Shown here in pieces: positions 23,346 through 32,383 of a stretch of 64,000 bases of DNA. The notes under the pieces were generated by a model, which did no database searches, was not told the DNA's origin, and worked only from the letters and a program-made list of their open reading frames with translations. Numbering within the stretch: position 1 is the first letter of the stretch; the number at the start of each line of letters is the position of its first letter. The DNA comes from Muribaculaceae bacterium (GTDB lineage Bacteria; Bacteroidota; Bacteroidia; Bacteroidales; Muribaculaceae). The stretch is taken from positions 15,569-79,568 of the forward strand of contig VSPD01000004.1 in assembly GCA_009775125.1 (NCBI GenBank). Reading direction: 5' to 3'. The position numbers and the translations under genes were made by a program.

Positions 23346-24905
23346 CTATTTCGGGATGAGCGTGATGAAGGGCACGAGCATTTCTTCGAGGGATATGCCG
23401 CCGTGCTGGAAGGTGTCGGTGTAGTATTGCACGTAGTAGTTGTAATTGTTGGGATAGGCGAAGAAGTCCTTGCCGGTGGCGAAGATGTAGGTCGACGACA
23501 CATTGGGCGCGGGCAGGCCGAACCGGTCGGGACGCTTCACTTCGTAGACTTGCTTGGGGTTGTAGCTCAACGACTTGCCCACCTTGTAGCGGAGGTTGGT
23601 GTTGGTGTTCTTGTCGCCTACCACTTTCACGGGATTGTCGACGCGGACGGTGCCGTGGTCGGTTGTGAGCACTATCTTGTAGCCTTTGTCGGCAATGCGG
23701 CGGAAAAGGTCGAGCACCGACGAGTGGCGGAACCACGATTCGGATATCGACCGGTAGGCGGCATTGTTCGATGCCAGCTCCCGAATCATCTTCGACTCTG
23801 TGCGGGCATGCGAGAGCATGTCGATAAAGTTGATTACCACCACATTGAGGTCGTAGTTGTCGAATTTGCCGAAGTCGCGCAGCAGACGCTCGCAGCCTGT
23901 CGAGTCGTAGACTTTTGAATATGAGAACGACACCTGGCGGCGGTAGCGGCGGAAAAGCGTGTCGATAAGCGGCGACTCGTTTATGTTCTTGCCTTCTTCC
24001 GATTCCTCGTCGACCCACAGCTCGGGAAACATGCGTTCGATCTGTATTGGCATCAGCCCGGAGAAAATGGCGTTGCGGGCATATTGGGTGGCGGTAGGCA
24101 GTATCGAGCAGTAGAGTTGCTCCTCGGTGGTGAACCAGTCGGTGAGCAGTGGCTTGACCGTGCGCCACTGGTCGAGACGGAAATTGTCGATTACGATAAA
24201 GAACAGTTTCTCGCCGGCATCGAGCATAGGCATCACCTTGTCGGGGATGAGCCTCGGCGACATAAGGGGAGCCGCGTCGGTTACGCCGTCGGCCGACACC
24301 CATTTCTCGTAATTGCGCTTTATAAACTTTGCAAACTCGGAATTGGCTTCTGTGCGCTGCATATCGAGCAGCTCGTTCATGTTTGTCTCCGTGGAGGCCA
24401 GTTCCATTTCCCAATACACGAGTTTTGAATACAGTGAAATCCACTCGTCGACAGTGGAGGCCGTGTTGATAAGAGAGGATATGTTCTGAAACTCGGAACG
24501 ATAGTCGATGGTGGCCTGCTGCGACACGAGCCTGTCGCCGTGCAGTATTTTCTTTATCGCAATGAGAATCTGGTTGGGATTTACGGGCTTGATGAGGTAG
24601 TCGGATATTTTGTTGCCCACGGCCTGGTCCATGATATTTTCTTCCTCGCTCTTGGTGATCATGATCACCGGCACCTCGGGACGCAGTTGCTTGATGCGTC
24701 CGAGCGTTTCCAGGCCGGTGAGTCCCGGCATGTTTTCGTCGAGAATCACAAGGTCGAAAGGCGTCGACTCCACCATCGAGAGGGCGTCGCGTCCGTTATT
24801 GGCAGTGGTGACGGCATAGCCGCGGTTGCGGAGAAAAAGCAGATGCGGCTTGAGCAGGTCTATTTCGTCGTCGGCCCAAAGGATGGAGTAGTTTTCTGAA
24901 GCCAT
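23346..24905 (-). CDS. porX: PorX-type response regulator with PglZ phosphatase domain (T9SS)
   Basis: A 519-residue response regulator that controls or joins the type IX secretion system. The receiver covers residues 1-125: ADDE acidic pocket at 11-14, phosphoacceptor D56 in VILDENMPG, and K in YLIKPVNP. The C-terminal part (about 210-510) is a PglZ/alkaline phosphatase-like domain with FFIVIDNFRLDQWR, INFIDMLSH and TTDHGTVRV metal ligands. Porphyromonas PorX has the same arrangement and interacts with the inner membrane T9SS protein PorL and the sigma factor SigP. The kinase PorY is not here. It is the third gene after Smr and the ferredoxin protein (24-base gap). Confidence 0.95.
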   Translation of the reverse strand: MASENYSILWADDEIDLLKPHLLFLRNRGYAVTTANNGRDALSMVESTPFDLVILDENMPGLTGLETLGRIKQLRPEVPVIMITKSEEENIMDQAVGNKISDYLIKPVNPNQILIAIKKILHGDRLVSQQATIDYRSEFQNISSLINTASTVDEWISLYSKLVYWEMELASTETNMNELLDMQRTEANSEFAKFIKRNYEKWVSADGVTDAAPLMSPRLIPDKVMPMLDAGEKLFFIVIDNFRLDQWRTVKPLLTDWFTTEEQLYCSILPTATQYARNAIFSGLMPIQIERMFPELWVDEESEEGKNINESPLIDTLFRRYRRQVSFSYSKVYDSTGCERLLRDFGKFDNYDLNVVVINFIDMLSHARTESKMIRELASNNAAYRSISESWFRHSSVLDLFRRIADKGYKIVLTTDHGTVRVDNPVKVVGDKNTNTNLRYKVGKSLSYNPKQVYEVKRPDRFGLPAPNVSSTYIFATGKDFFAYPNNYNYYVQYYTDTFQHGGISLEEMLVPFITLIPK

Positions 24906-24929
24906 GAGTTATATTTATTTTGCAGGTAA

Positions 24930-25715
24930 TCAGGCCTTTATGGAGTAGCCCGAGTATATATATTGTCCTTTCCCTTTTGTCGCGGAGCCGAAAGCTATGG
25001 CATGGTTGGGACACTGATGATAGCATCTGAGGCACATGGCACATTTTCCTTTCCAATGCGGACGCTTGTCGGAGCCCATAGAGATGGTGAGCAGCGGGCA
25101 GTTGCGCGCGCATCGGCCGCAGCCGGTGCAGGCGTCGGTGGCGTGAAACGGTCCTATGCGGAGCTTGAAAAATGAGAACAACGGATATAAAAGATATGTT
25201 TTTGTGAACGGGAATTTTCCGCGCACCACATCGTTCACCACCGTCGAGTTGTCTTCTATCTGCTCGGCAATGGACTCGGCGCGACCCTTGCAAAGGGCCA
25301 GTTTAGCATCGGCCACTTCGGGCGCGTCGACATCGAAGCCGCGCATACAGACATAGGTGTTGGGCATCGTCACCGAGAAGGCCGAACGGGTTTTCCATCC
25401 CCGCTTGCCAATGGCCCTGCGCCAGTGCTCGGCCGCCATGCCCACATCGTCGCCACATGTGGCCACCATGAAATGCTCTACTTCCGTTTCCGATCCTATT
25501 TGGGCATATTTGATTACTTCCCGCACCAGTTTCGGCATTCTCCAGCCGTGTATCGGGAATGCCCATATTATGCGGCCGTCGCGGGGCTCAAGTTTTACTC
25601 TTCTTGGATTGCTCATAAGACCGGGAGCGAGGCGCACAAGCTCGTCGCCGAGTATATCTTGCAAGATATCGGCGATGTGGCGGGTATTGCCTGTTCCGGT
25701 AAAACAAATAATCAT
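24930..25715 (-). CDS. Flavodoxin-ferredoxin fusion (EFR1 family)
   Basis: A 261-residue electron-transfer protein. The N-terminus is a flavodoxin fold with the FMN phosphate loop CFTGTGNTRHIA (4-15). The C-terminus has two 4Fe-4S motifs: CTGCGRCARNCP (about 195-206) and CAMCLRCYHQCP (about 224-235). This is the family called EFR1. Partners are unknown; anaerobes use it with flavoproteins and radical enzymes. It lies between the Smr gene (15-base gap) and porX on one strand. Confidence 0.88.
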   Translation of the reverse strand: MIICFTGTGNTRHIADILQDILGDELVRLAPGLMSNPRRVKLEPRDGRIIWAFPIHGWRMPKLVREVIKYAQIGSETEVEHFMVATCGDDVGMAAEHWRRAIGKRGWKTRSAFSVTMPNTYVCMRGFDVDAPEVADAKLALCKGRAESIAEQIEDNSTVVNDVVRGKFPFTKTYLLYPLFSFFKLRIGPFHATDACTGCGRCARNCPLLTISMGSDKRPHWKGKCAMCLRCYHQCPNHAIAFGSATKGKGQYIYSGYSIKA

Positions 25716-25730
25716 AGGTCGTTGTGATGG

Positions 25731-26807
25731 TTAGCGGATTGTTACCTGTGTGGCTCCGAAGCCATATTCGCGGAACGACGCGTCTTGCACGTCGTGCCCT
25801 TTATATTTGTGATTCAATTCTTTAAGAAGCGCCTGGCGCAACACTCCCTCGCCTTTGCCGTGGATAAAGACTATTTTGCATCCGTGATTGCGCAGATTCT
25901 CGTCCATCACGGAGCGGAATCGGTCGATTTGCATGTTGAGCATGTCGGCGTTCGACAGCCCGGAGGTGTTGTCGACAAGCTCGTGGATATGCAGGTCCAC
26001 TACAATCGGCTCGTCGTGCTTATGCACGCGCTTTGGCGCCGGAGCGGGCGCGCGGCGACTGTCGACACGTTTCTTTTCGTTCATCGCCTTTGCCAGCGAG
26101 GCCGCGTCGACCTCTGCGCGGGTCCCTTGCGCCGGAGCGTCGTCCTTCACCAGGTCGATGGCTATCACGGGATTGTCGAAATAGGGATTGCGCTTGAAGC
26201 AGTGAAGTTTGAAAAATTTTGTGGTGTCCAGCGGCATCGAGATGGAAACGGGCCGCTTCGCCCGGTAGGGGCGGTCGGACTTGAACGGGATTATGTCGAC
26301 GCTGATGCGGTCCATAGCCGACAGGTCGGCCGGCTCGATCGTGGCTATGTATTCCTGCATGGCCGGCTCGATGGCTCCGAAGGCGAGCACGTTTCTCTCC
26401 GACGCGGCAGACTCCTGGGTCGATATCACATAATAAAGATGATAGTTGGAATCGTTTACAAGAAAGGCCTCGTATGATGTGGACGAAAGGTGCTTCAAAT
26501 CCTTGGCCTCGAAGCCAAGCACCACATTGAGCCTCTCGCCTTCCTCCGTCTCGACAAAAGGCGCGACAGCCGGCTCCGGGGCTTTTTGAGCCGTGACGCC
26601 CTTGGCCTGCGCCGCCGCAGGCTTCGGCTTTGGCTCCTGCGCGAGCATCTCGGCATCCTTGGCCGGGGTTACGACAACACATTCCTTAGCAAGCACCGGG
26701 GTGACAAATCCGTCGTCGTCGACGTAAGCCACGGCACCTTCTATGCGTGATACACGTCCGCCGCCAACGGCGTTAAGGTATCTGACGATGTCGCCTACTT
26801 TTAACAT
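25731..26807 (-). CDS. DUF2027/Smr-domain protein
   Basis: A 358-residue cytosolic protein found throughout Bacteroidales. The N-terminus (1-50) is a small KOW- or SH3-like domain (KVGDIVRYLNAVGGGRVSRI), the middle (90-230) is the DUF2027 beta domain, and the C-terminus (270-358) is the Smr domain with DLHIHEL and HGKGEGVLRQAL. Smr domains nick or bind nucleic acids; recent work ties several to ribosome collision rescue. The start overlaps no other frame. It heads the operon with the EFR1 and porX genes. Its promoter is divergent from queA. Confidence 0.87.
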   Translation of the reverse strand: MLKVGDIVRYLNAVGGGRVSRIEGAVAYVDDDGFVTPVLAKECVVVTPAKDAEMLAQEPKPKPAAAQAKGVTAQKAPEPAVAPFVETEEGERLNVVLGFEAKDLKHLSSTSYEAFLVNDSNYHLYYVISTQESAASERNVLAFGAIEPAMQEYIATIEPADLSAMDRISVDIIPFKSDRPYRAKRPVSISMPLDTTKFFKLHCFKRNPYFDNPVIAIDLVKDDAPAQGTRAEVDAASLAKAMNEKKRVDSRRAPAPAPKRVHKHDEPIVVDLHIHELVDNTSGLSNADMLNMQIDRFRSVMDENLRNHGCKIVFIHGKGEGVLRQALLKELNHKYKGHDVQDASFREYGFGATQVTIR

Positions 26808-26857
26808 AATTCAATAACTATATACTTTAATTGCAATGGTGACTGAGATTGTTGCAA

Positions 26858-26885
26858 CAAAGTTAGGTTATTTTTTGTAATTTTG
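26858..26885. promoter_or_regulatory. Overlapping divergent -7 elements of the Smr operon and queA
   Basis: TAACTTTG on the minus strand (plus CAAAGTTA, 26858-26865) serves the Smr-EFR1-porX operon. TAATTTTG on the plus strand (26878-26885) serves queA, 19 bases before its ATG. The two face away from each other and share the region where each -33 element should lie. Confidence 0.6.
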
Positions 26886-26903
26886 CATCACAATTTAACA
26901 GAA

Positions 26904-28115
26904 ATGACACATCCCGACATAAGCATACATGATTTCGTCTACGATTTACCCGACGAAAGAATAGCCCCCCACCCTTTGGCCGACCGCGAAAAATGCAAGC
27001 TGCTGCGCCGCGCCGCCGACGGCACGCTCTCCGAGCATATTTTCGCCGAGCTGCCCGAGCTGCTTCCCGCCGACGCCATGCTCATTTACAACAACACGCG
27101 GGTGATAAACGCGCGCCTGCATTTCCGCAAGCCCTCGGGGGCAGTTATCGAAATTTTCTGCCTCGAGCCGCACACTCCGGCCGATTACGCCCGAAATTTC
27201 GAATCCACGCAATCGTGCCGCTGGACATGCTTCGTGGGCAATTCAAAGAGATGGAAAGAAGGCCTTCTCGACTTGCCCATGGAAATCGACGGCGCCAAAT
27301 TCAACCTCTCGGCCCGGCGCGTCGAGCGCGTGGGCAACGCCTCTGTCGTGGAATTTTCCTGGCCCGGACAGCTCGGCATCACCTTCTCGACAATTATCGA
27401 GCAGGCCGGGGAGATTCCCATCCCCCCGTATCTCAACCGCGAGACCGAGGATTCCGACGCCACCGACTACCAGACCGTCTACTCACACATCGCCGGCTCT
27501 GTGGCGGCCCCCACCGCCGGACTGCACTTCACCGACCGCCTCCTTGACGAAATTTCCGGCCGCGGAATCCCCCGGCGCGAGCTCACGCTCCATGTCGGAG
27601 CCGGCACTTTCCAGCCCGTGAAAGACGACAACGTGGCCGACCACACCATGCACTCCGAATTCATATCCGTGCCCGCCTCGCTCATTGCCGAACTTGCATC
27701 TACCACACGCCGCGTCACAGCCGTGGGCACCACCTCGGTGCGCACCCTCGAAAGCCTCTACCATGCCGGATGCCTTATCGCCACGGGCCAATGGACGGGC
27801 GAGGTGCCGCAATGGTATCCCTATTCCGACTCGCACCCCGGCCTGCCTGTGGCCGACGCCCTGCGCGCCATCAGTCGCCATCTCGACGAGACCGGACACG
27901 AACGCTTCGTGGCCTCCACACGCATAATCATAGCCCCCAGCTACCGCTACCGCATAGTGCGGTCGATGATTACCAATTTCCACCAGCCGGCGTCGACCCT
28001 GCTGCTGCTCGTGTCGGCATTCACCGGCGGCGACTGGCGCCCTGTCTACGACTACGCGCTGGCTCACTCGTTCCGCTTCCTCTCCTATGGCGATGCCTGC
28101 CTCCTCGAAAGTTAA
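26904..28115 (+). CDS. queA: S-adenosylmethionine:tRNA ribosyltransferase-isomerase
   Basis: Moves the ribosyl part of SAM to 7-aminomethyl-7-deazaguanine in tRNA, making epoxyqueuosine. The ATG at 26904 gives 403 residues and the proper start (DISIHDFVYDLPDERIAPHP). Conserved QueA blocks are present: DAMLIYNNTRVINARL, EIPIPPYLNRETEDSDATDYQTVY (shown as separate family blocks), AAPTAGLHFTDRLL, and LHVGAGTFQPV. A TTG seven codons upstream lies over the promoter region and is not used. The gap to mutL is 5 bases, so they form an operon. Confidence 0.95.
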   Translation: MTHPDISIHDFVYDLPDERIAPHPLADREKCKLLRRAADGTLSEHIFAELPELLPADAMLIYNNTRVINARLHFRKPSGAVIEIFCLEPHTPADYARNFESTQSCRWTCFVGNSKRWKEGLLDLPMEIDGAKFNLSARRVERVGNASVVEFSWPGQLGITFSTIIEQAGEIPIPPYLNRETEDSDATDYQTVYSHIAGSVAAPTAGLHFTDRLLDEISGRGIPRRELTLHVGAGTFQPVKDDNVADHTMHSEFISVPASLIAELASTTRRVTAVGTTSVRTLESLYHAGCLIATGQWTGEVPQWYPYSDSHPGLPVADALRAISRHLDETGHERFVASTRIIIAPSYRYRIVRSMITNFHQPASTLLLLVSAFTGGDWRPVYDYALAHSFRFLSYGDACLLES

Positions 28116-28120
28116 TTATT

Positions 28121-30001
28121 ATGGATGAAGTAAAATTGCTGTCAGAGGCCGTCTCCAATCTTATTGCCGCCGGCGAGGTGATTCAACGCCCCGCCTCGGT
28201 GGTGAAAGAGCTTGTGGAAAACGCCGTTGATGCCGGAGCCACATCTATACAAATAATAATAAAGGATGCCGGGCGCACGCTCATCCAGGTGGTCGACAAC
28301 GGCAAGGGCATGTCCGTGACCGACGCCCGCATGGCCTTCGAGCGGCACGCCACGTCGAAGATACGGCAGGCCGACGACCTTTTCTCGCTCTCCACCATGG
28401 GCTTCCGCGGCGAGGCGCTCCCGTCGATTGTGGCCGTGGCCGAGGTGGATATGCGCACGATGCGGCGCGACGACAACATGGGCACCCGCATCGTGCTGGC
28501 CGCCTCGGAGGTGGTGTCGCAGCAGCCCGAGGCGTGCGTGCCGGGCACAAACATAAAGGTGAAAAACCTTTTCTTCAAGCAGCCCGTGAGGCGGCGATTC
28601 CTCAAAAAAGACCCTGTGGAACTGAGCCATATCGTGCACGAATTCGAACGCCTGGCTCTTGTCAACTGCGACATAGCGTTCACGCTCACATCCAACGACG
28701 TAACGCTCCACCAGCTCATGCCCGGCTCACTCAAACAGCGCATCGGCGAACTTTTCGGCAAGAACCTCGTGCACCAGCTCATACCGGTGGATGTGGACAC
28801 ATCGCTTGCTAAAATATCAGGGTTTGTGTCGCTGCCGCAAAATGCCCGCCGCCGCGGAGCCTTGCAGTTTTTCTTTGTAAACGGGCGGCATATGCGCCAC
28901 CCCTATTTCCACAAGGCCGTGATGCAATGCTATTCAGAGCTTATCGCCGCCGACGCCCAGCCAAACTATTTCCTGAATTTCACCGTCGACCCGCAGGCGA
29001 TAGACGTAAACATCCATCCGCAGAAATTCGAGGTGAAATTTGAAAATGAGCAGCCGATATGGCAAATCCTGTCGGCAGCCGTGCGCGAGTCGCTCGGACG
29101 CTTCAACGCCGGCGCGGCCATCGACTTCGACCGCGACGACGCTCCCGACATACCCGTGTTCTCGGCCGGACACACGGCAGCCCCTGCCGAAATGCCCGAC
29201 GAGGGTGGCGACCCGGCCTACAACCCTTTTGAGGAAGCCCGTCGCCAGGGACGCGCAATACCCACCGACTGGGACGTGCTCTACGACCGCTTCCGCCGCT
29301 CCCCCGCCCCGTCGTCGCCCGATGAAGAGCCGCCCGCTCCCGTCTACGACCCGCCGACGCCGGCCCCGGTGGCAGTCGGCGCCGTGGAAATCCCGTCGCG
29401 CCTCAACAGCCTTGTATCCGACACGTCGGCCCCGTCGCCGGCCACCATGCAACTCAAAGACCGCTATATAGTCACCCCCTCGAAATCGGGGCTTATGATT
29501 ATCGACCAGCACCGCGCCCACGTGCGCATCCTCTACGAACGCTACCTGGCCATGATACGCGGAGGCGAGATAGCGTCGCAGCGGCTTATATTTCCCGAAA
29601 CCGTAGAGCTCGACCCCGTGCGCGAGGTAGTGGCCCGCTCGGTGGCCGACATGCTTGCGCCTATGGGCTTCGACATCAGTCCGCTCGGCTCGGGCACATG
29701 GGCCATCAACGCCGTGCCCGCCATTATCGAAAACGCCAACCCCGGCGAGGCCTTCCTCGACATTATAAGCGCGATGTCAGACCAGACTTCGTCCGACAAT
29801 CCCGGCGAAAGCCAGTGGCAAAGCATAGCGTTGTCGATGGCCCGCTCCGCATCGATAAAGCGGGGCACTCCGCTCTTGGCAAAAGAGATGGATACCATCA
29901 TAGCCGACCTGCTCGCCATTCCCGACCCGGCCTACACCCCCGACGGCCACACGGTGCTCCGCATCATCACCACCGACGACATCAACAGCTTGTTCAAATA
30001 A
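28121..30001 (+). CDS. mutL: DNA mismatch repair protein MutL
   Basis: A 626-residue GHKL ATPase that links MutS to strand removal. The ATG at 28121 gives the standard start: LLSEAVSNLIAAGEVIQRP, then ENAVDAGA, VVDNGKGM and FRGEALPSI ATPase motifs. The linker (about 360-440) is Pro-rich. The C-terminal dimer domain starts near 445. Its endonuclease-like box reads DQHRAHVRILYE from D462, where endonucleolytic MutL proteins have DQHA-x2-E; the glutamate is a valine. Cleavage may therefore be altered or absent. Starts 5 bases after queA. Confidence 0.95.
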   Translation: MDEVKLLSEAVSNLIAAGEVIQRPASVVKELVENAVDAGATSIQIIIKDAGRTLIQVVDNGKGMSVTDARMAFERHATSKIRQADDLFSLSTMGFRGEALPSIVAVAEVDMRTMRRDDNMGTRIVLAASEVVSQQPEACVPGTNIKVKNLFFKQPVRRRFLKKDPVELSHIVHEFERLALVNCDIAFTLTSNDVTLHQLMPGSLKQRIGELFGKNLVHQLIPVDVDTSLAKISGFVSLPQNARRRGALQFFFVNGRHMRHPYFHKAVMQCYSELIAADAQPNYFLNFTVDPQAIDVNIHPQKFEVKFENEQPIWQILSAAVRESLGRFNAGAAIDFDRDDAPDIPVFSAGHTAAPAEMPDEGGDPAYNPFEEARRQGRAIPTDWDVLYDRFRRSPAPSSPDEEPPAPVYDPPTPAPVAVGAVEIPSRLNSLVSDTSAPSPATMQLKDRYIVTPSKSGLMIIDQHRAHVRILYERYLAMIRGGEIASQRLIFPETVELDPVREVVARSVADMLAPMGFDISPLGSGTWAINAVPAIIENANPGEAFLDIISAMSDQTSSDNPGESQWQSIALSMARSASIKRGTPLLAKEMDTIIADLLAIPDPAYTPDGHTVLRIITTDDINSLFK

Positions 30002-30004
30002 CAA

Positions 30005-30070
30005 ATACCCGAATATTCGAATTATCGATTACTCGATTACTCGAACACTTCCCAACACCCAACTTCCCGA
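30005..30070. repeat. Spacer with TACTCGAT direct repeats and family G pieces
   Basis: CGATTACTCGATTACTCGA is a short direct repeat, followed by ACTTCCCAACACCCAACTTCCC. The last piece is the complement of the GGGAAGTTGGGG motif found at 53468-53510 and inside the sprE 3' end. No hairpin or gene is evident. Confidence 0.5.
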
Positions 30071-30075
30071 CTAAA

Positions 30076-30678
30076 ATGGAAGAAACATTGCTTTTTGTAA
30101 TAGAAGTGCTCGGCACGGTGGCATTCGCCATCTCGGGCATACGTCTGGCCGCCACAAAAGGCTTCGACTGGTTCGGAGCCTACACCGTGGGACTTGTCAC
30201 GGCCATTGGCGGCGGCACACTGCGCGACCTGCTGCTCGACATACCCGTGTTTTGGATGCAGACATCATGGTATCTTGTGGTCACGGGGCTTTCGCTGGCC
30301 ACGGTAATCGTGTTCCGCAGCCTGCTTGTGAGCCGCGACCGCATCCTTTTCGTCTTCGACTCGATAGGCCTGGCTCTTTTCTGCGTGATAGGCATACAGA
30401 AAACCCTTGCGGCGGGCTATCCGATGTGGGTGGCTACGGCCATGGGCGTAATCACCGGCGCCTTCGGCGGCGTTATCCGCGACATCCTCATCAACGACGA
30501 GCCAATCATCTTCCAGAAAGACATATATGCCACGGCCTGCCTCGCCGGCGGCCTCGTCTACTGGCTCATGGCGGAAGCCGGCGCAGAAGCCGCCTGGCAG
30601 CAAATCTCATGCGCCGCAATGGTGATAGGCCTGCGCATAGCCTCCCTCAAATACAATCTGCAACTCCCAAAGGTGTAG
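30076..30678 (+). CDS. TRIC-family cation channel (UPF0126, YicG-like)
   Basis: A 200-residue inner membrane protein with seven predicted helices. Two repeats carry the family marks: GTVAFAISGIRLA with GFDWFGAYTVGLVTAIGGGTLRD (each a separate motif), and later VIGIQKTL, GVITGAFGGVIRDIL. The glycine-rich GGGTLRD and GGVIRDI kinks form the pore in trimeric intracellular cation channels. The likely role is K+ or small cation flux. The start ATG at 30076 is the only one giving the right first helix. It lies 74 bases after mutL, and faces nhaD. Confidence 0.88.
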   Translation: MEETLLFVIEVLGTVAFAISGIRLAATKGFDWFGAYTVGLVTAIGGGTLRDLLLDIPVFWMQTSWYLVVTGLSLATVIVFRSLLVSRDRILFVFDSIGLALFCVIGIQKTLAAGYPMWVATAMGVITGAFGGVIRDILINDEPIIFQKDIYATACLAGGLVYWLMAEAGAEAAWQQISCAAMVIGLRIASLKYNLQLPKV

Positions 30679-30687
30679 GAAAGATGT

Positions 30688-30743
30688 AGGAACACAATCC
30701 TCCGGATTGTGATGTTTGTCACAATCCGGAGGATTGTGTTCCT
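30688..30743. repeat. Compact family A REPIN between convergent genes
   Basis: Two T:A-arm palindromes, CACAATCC-TCC-GGATTGTG (30693-30711) and its inverse CACAATCC-GGA-GGATTGTG (30720-30738), are bounded by AGGAA and TTCCT and separated by 8 bases. The whole is a 56-bp inverted unit. It fills the gap between the TRIC and nhaD stops and probably acts as a two-way terminator. Confidence 0.85.
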
Positions 30744-30749
30744 GCTGAT

Positions 30750-32156
30750 TTACATGATGTAGGATTTCAGGAATACGCTTTCGACCACGTAGACAAGGGC
30801 GCCGGCGGCATAGCCCAGGAAGGCTATGAGGCTGAATTTGCGCAGATACCAGCCAAACGGGATTTTTTCGATGCCCATGGCTATTACGCCTGCGGCCGAA
30901 CCGATGATGAGTATCGAGCCGCCCACTCCGGCGCAATACGACAGGAACTCCCAGAATGTGCCGTCGACAACAAAGTTGGCGGCATAGCCGGTGGCTGTGG
31001 CCGGCTCGATGGGATACATGCCCATGGCGGCGGCCACGAGGGGAACGTTGTCGACAATCGACGACATCACGCCAAGAAGCGAGCTTATGATATAGACATT
31101 ATGCACCTTGAAGTCGAGCCATCCGGCGGCGGTGGCAAGGATGCCGGTGCTTTGGAGCACGGCCACGGCCATGAGGATGCCGAAGAAAAAGAGGATGGTA
31201 GACATGTCGATGCGCTTGATCACACGCGACAGGCGATGCTCTTTCGACTGTTCGAGTTTCTTGCGGTTGTAGAATATTTCCGTGAACACCCACAGCACGC
31301 CGAGCGAGAGCAAGATGCCGACAAACGGGGGAAGATGTGTCACGCTCTTGAACAGGGGCACGAAAAGCAATCCGGCCACACCGAGGATAAGAATGAGCTT
31401 GCGCTCGTTGAGGGTGGTGAGCGACGGCTTGTTGGGGTCCTGCTTCTGCATGGGCGGGAGGTCGCCTTTGAGTTTGGGCAGCACAAAGAGCATGGGCACG
31501 ATAAGGGCCACGAGCGAGGGCACAAGCACAAAACTGATAAGGGCCTGGGTGGTGACGTTGCCTTTCACCCAAAGCATGATGGTGGTGACATCGCCGATGG
31601 GCGACCATGCGCCGCCGGTGTTTGCCGCTATGATTATCATGCCGGCAAAGAGCCAGCGTTCCGAGCGGCGGAACACCAGTTTGCGCAGAAGCATGAGCAT
31701 CACGATAGTGGTGGTGAGATTGTCGAGCACTGCCGAGAGTATGAATGTTACTCCGCATATCACCATAAGGAGCGTGCGCTTGCGCCGTGTGGTGATATGG
31801 TCGGTGAGCACGGTGAATCCTTCGTGCACGTCGATAAGCTCCACAATGGTCATGGCGCCGATAAGGAAAAACAGCGTCTGGGTGATATCGCCGAGATGCT
31901 CCACAATATCCACATTCAGGATATATTGGAGACACTGCTCATGAAGCGAGGCGGCGGCAAGGCCGGCATCGTTGACATAAGCGGCGAGGGCGCCGGGATT
32001 TACGGCCGGGATGATTGACACTGAGGCAAGAGCATAGGCCACCCACATGAGCATGCCAAGGAGCAAGGCTGTGGCCGACTTGTCGATTTTAATGGGATGT
32101 TCGAGGGCTATGCCGAGATAACCCACCACAAACAGCAAAATAAGGAAAGGCAACAT
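30750..32156 (-). CDS. nhaD: Na+/H+ antiporter NhaD
   Basis: A 468-residue inner membrane antiporter of the NhaD/ArsB superfamily with about 12 helices. Family marks include FFLIGAMTIVELIDVHEGF, SAVLDNLTTTIVML (the DN(L/V)TT motif), FAGMIIIAANTGGAWSPIGD, and the mirrored MSSIVDNVPLVAAAMGM in the second half. It expels Na+ or Li+ at alkaline pH. Start and end match the family length. A strong promoter lies about 108 bases upstream, so a leader RNA of about 100 bases is expected. It faces the TRIC gene across a REPIN. Confidence 0.93.
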   Translation of the reverse strand: MLPFLILLFVVGYLGIALEHPIKIDKSATALLLGMLMWVAYALASVSIIPAVNPGALAAYVNDAGLAAASLHEQCLQYILNVDIVEHLGDITQTLFFLIGAMTIVELIDVHEGFTVLTDHITTRRKRTLLMVICGVTFILSAVLDNLTTTIVMLMLLRKLVFRRSERWLFAGMIIIAANTGGAWSPIGDVTTIMLWVKGNVTTQALISFVLVPSLVALIVPMLFVLPKLKGDLPPMQKQDPNKPSLTTLNERKLILILGVAGLLFVPLFKSVTHLPPFVGILLSLGVLWVFTEIFYNRKKLEQSKEHRLSRVIKRIDMSTILFFFGILMAVAVLQSTGILATAAGWLDFKVHNVYIISSLLGVMSSIVDNVPLVAAAMGMYPIEPATATGYAANFVVDGTFWEFLSYCAGVGGSILIIGSAAGVIAMGIEKIPFGWYLRKFSLIAFLGYAAGALVYVVESVFLKSYIM

Positions 32157-32263
32157 AGATAGAAAAAAAGCGAAACGATTAGTACCTGCAACTAAGATTG
32201 GAGCGGCGGCTTAGATTTTCATGGATATATTTTCTGCCGGGAAACGTATTCACCACCACATTG

Positions 32264-32295
32264 CAAAGTTAGTCATTCTTTTTTTCTATTACAAA
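32264..32295 (-). promoter_or_regulatory. Promoter of nhaD
   Basis: Minus-strand TTTG (plus CAAA, 32292-32295), 20 bases, then TAACTTTG (plus CAAAGTTA, 32264-32271): a full match to the Bacteroidota housekeeping promoter. Confidence 0.8.
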
Positions 32296-32383
32296 TAATT
32301 TCGGAAATTTTTCCGTAATTAAATTTTTCGCCGTGTCGCGCAATGATTTGCACGGCACGGCGAGTGTATTTTTTATCGCAAAT

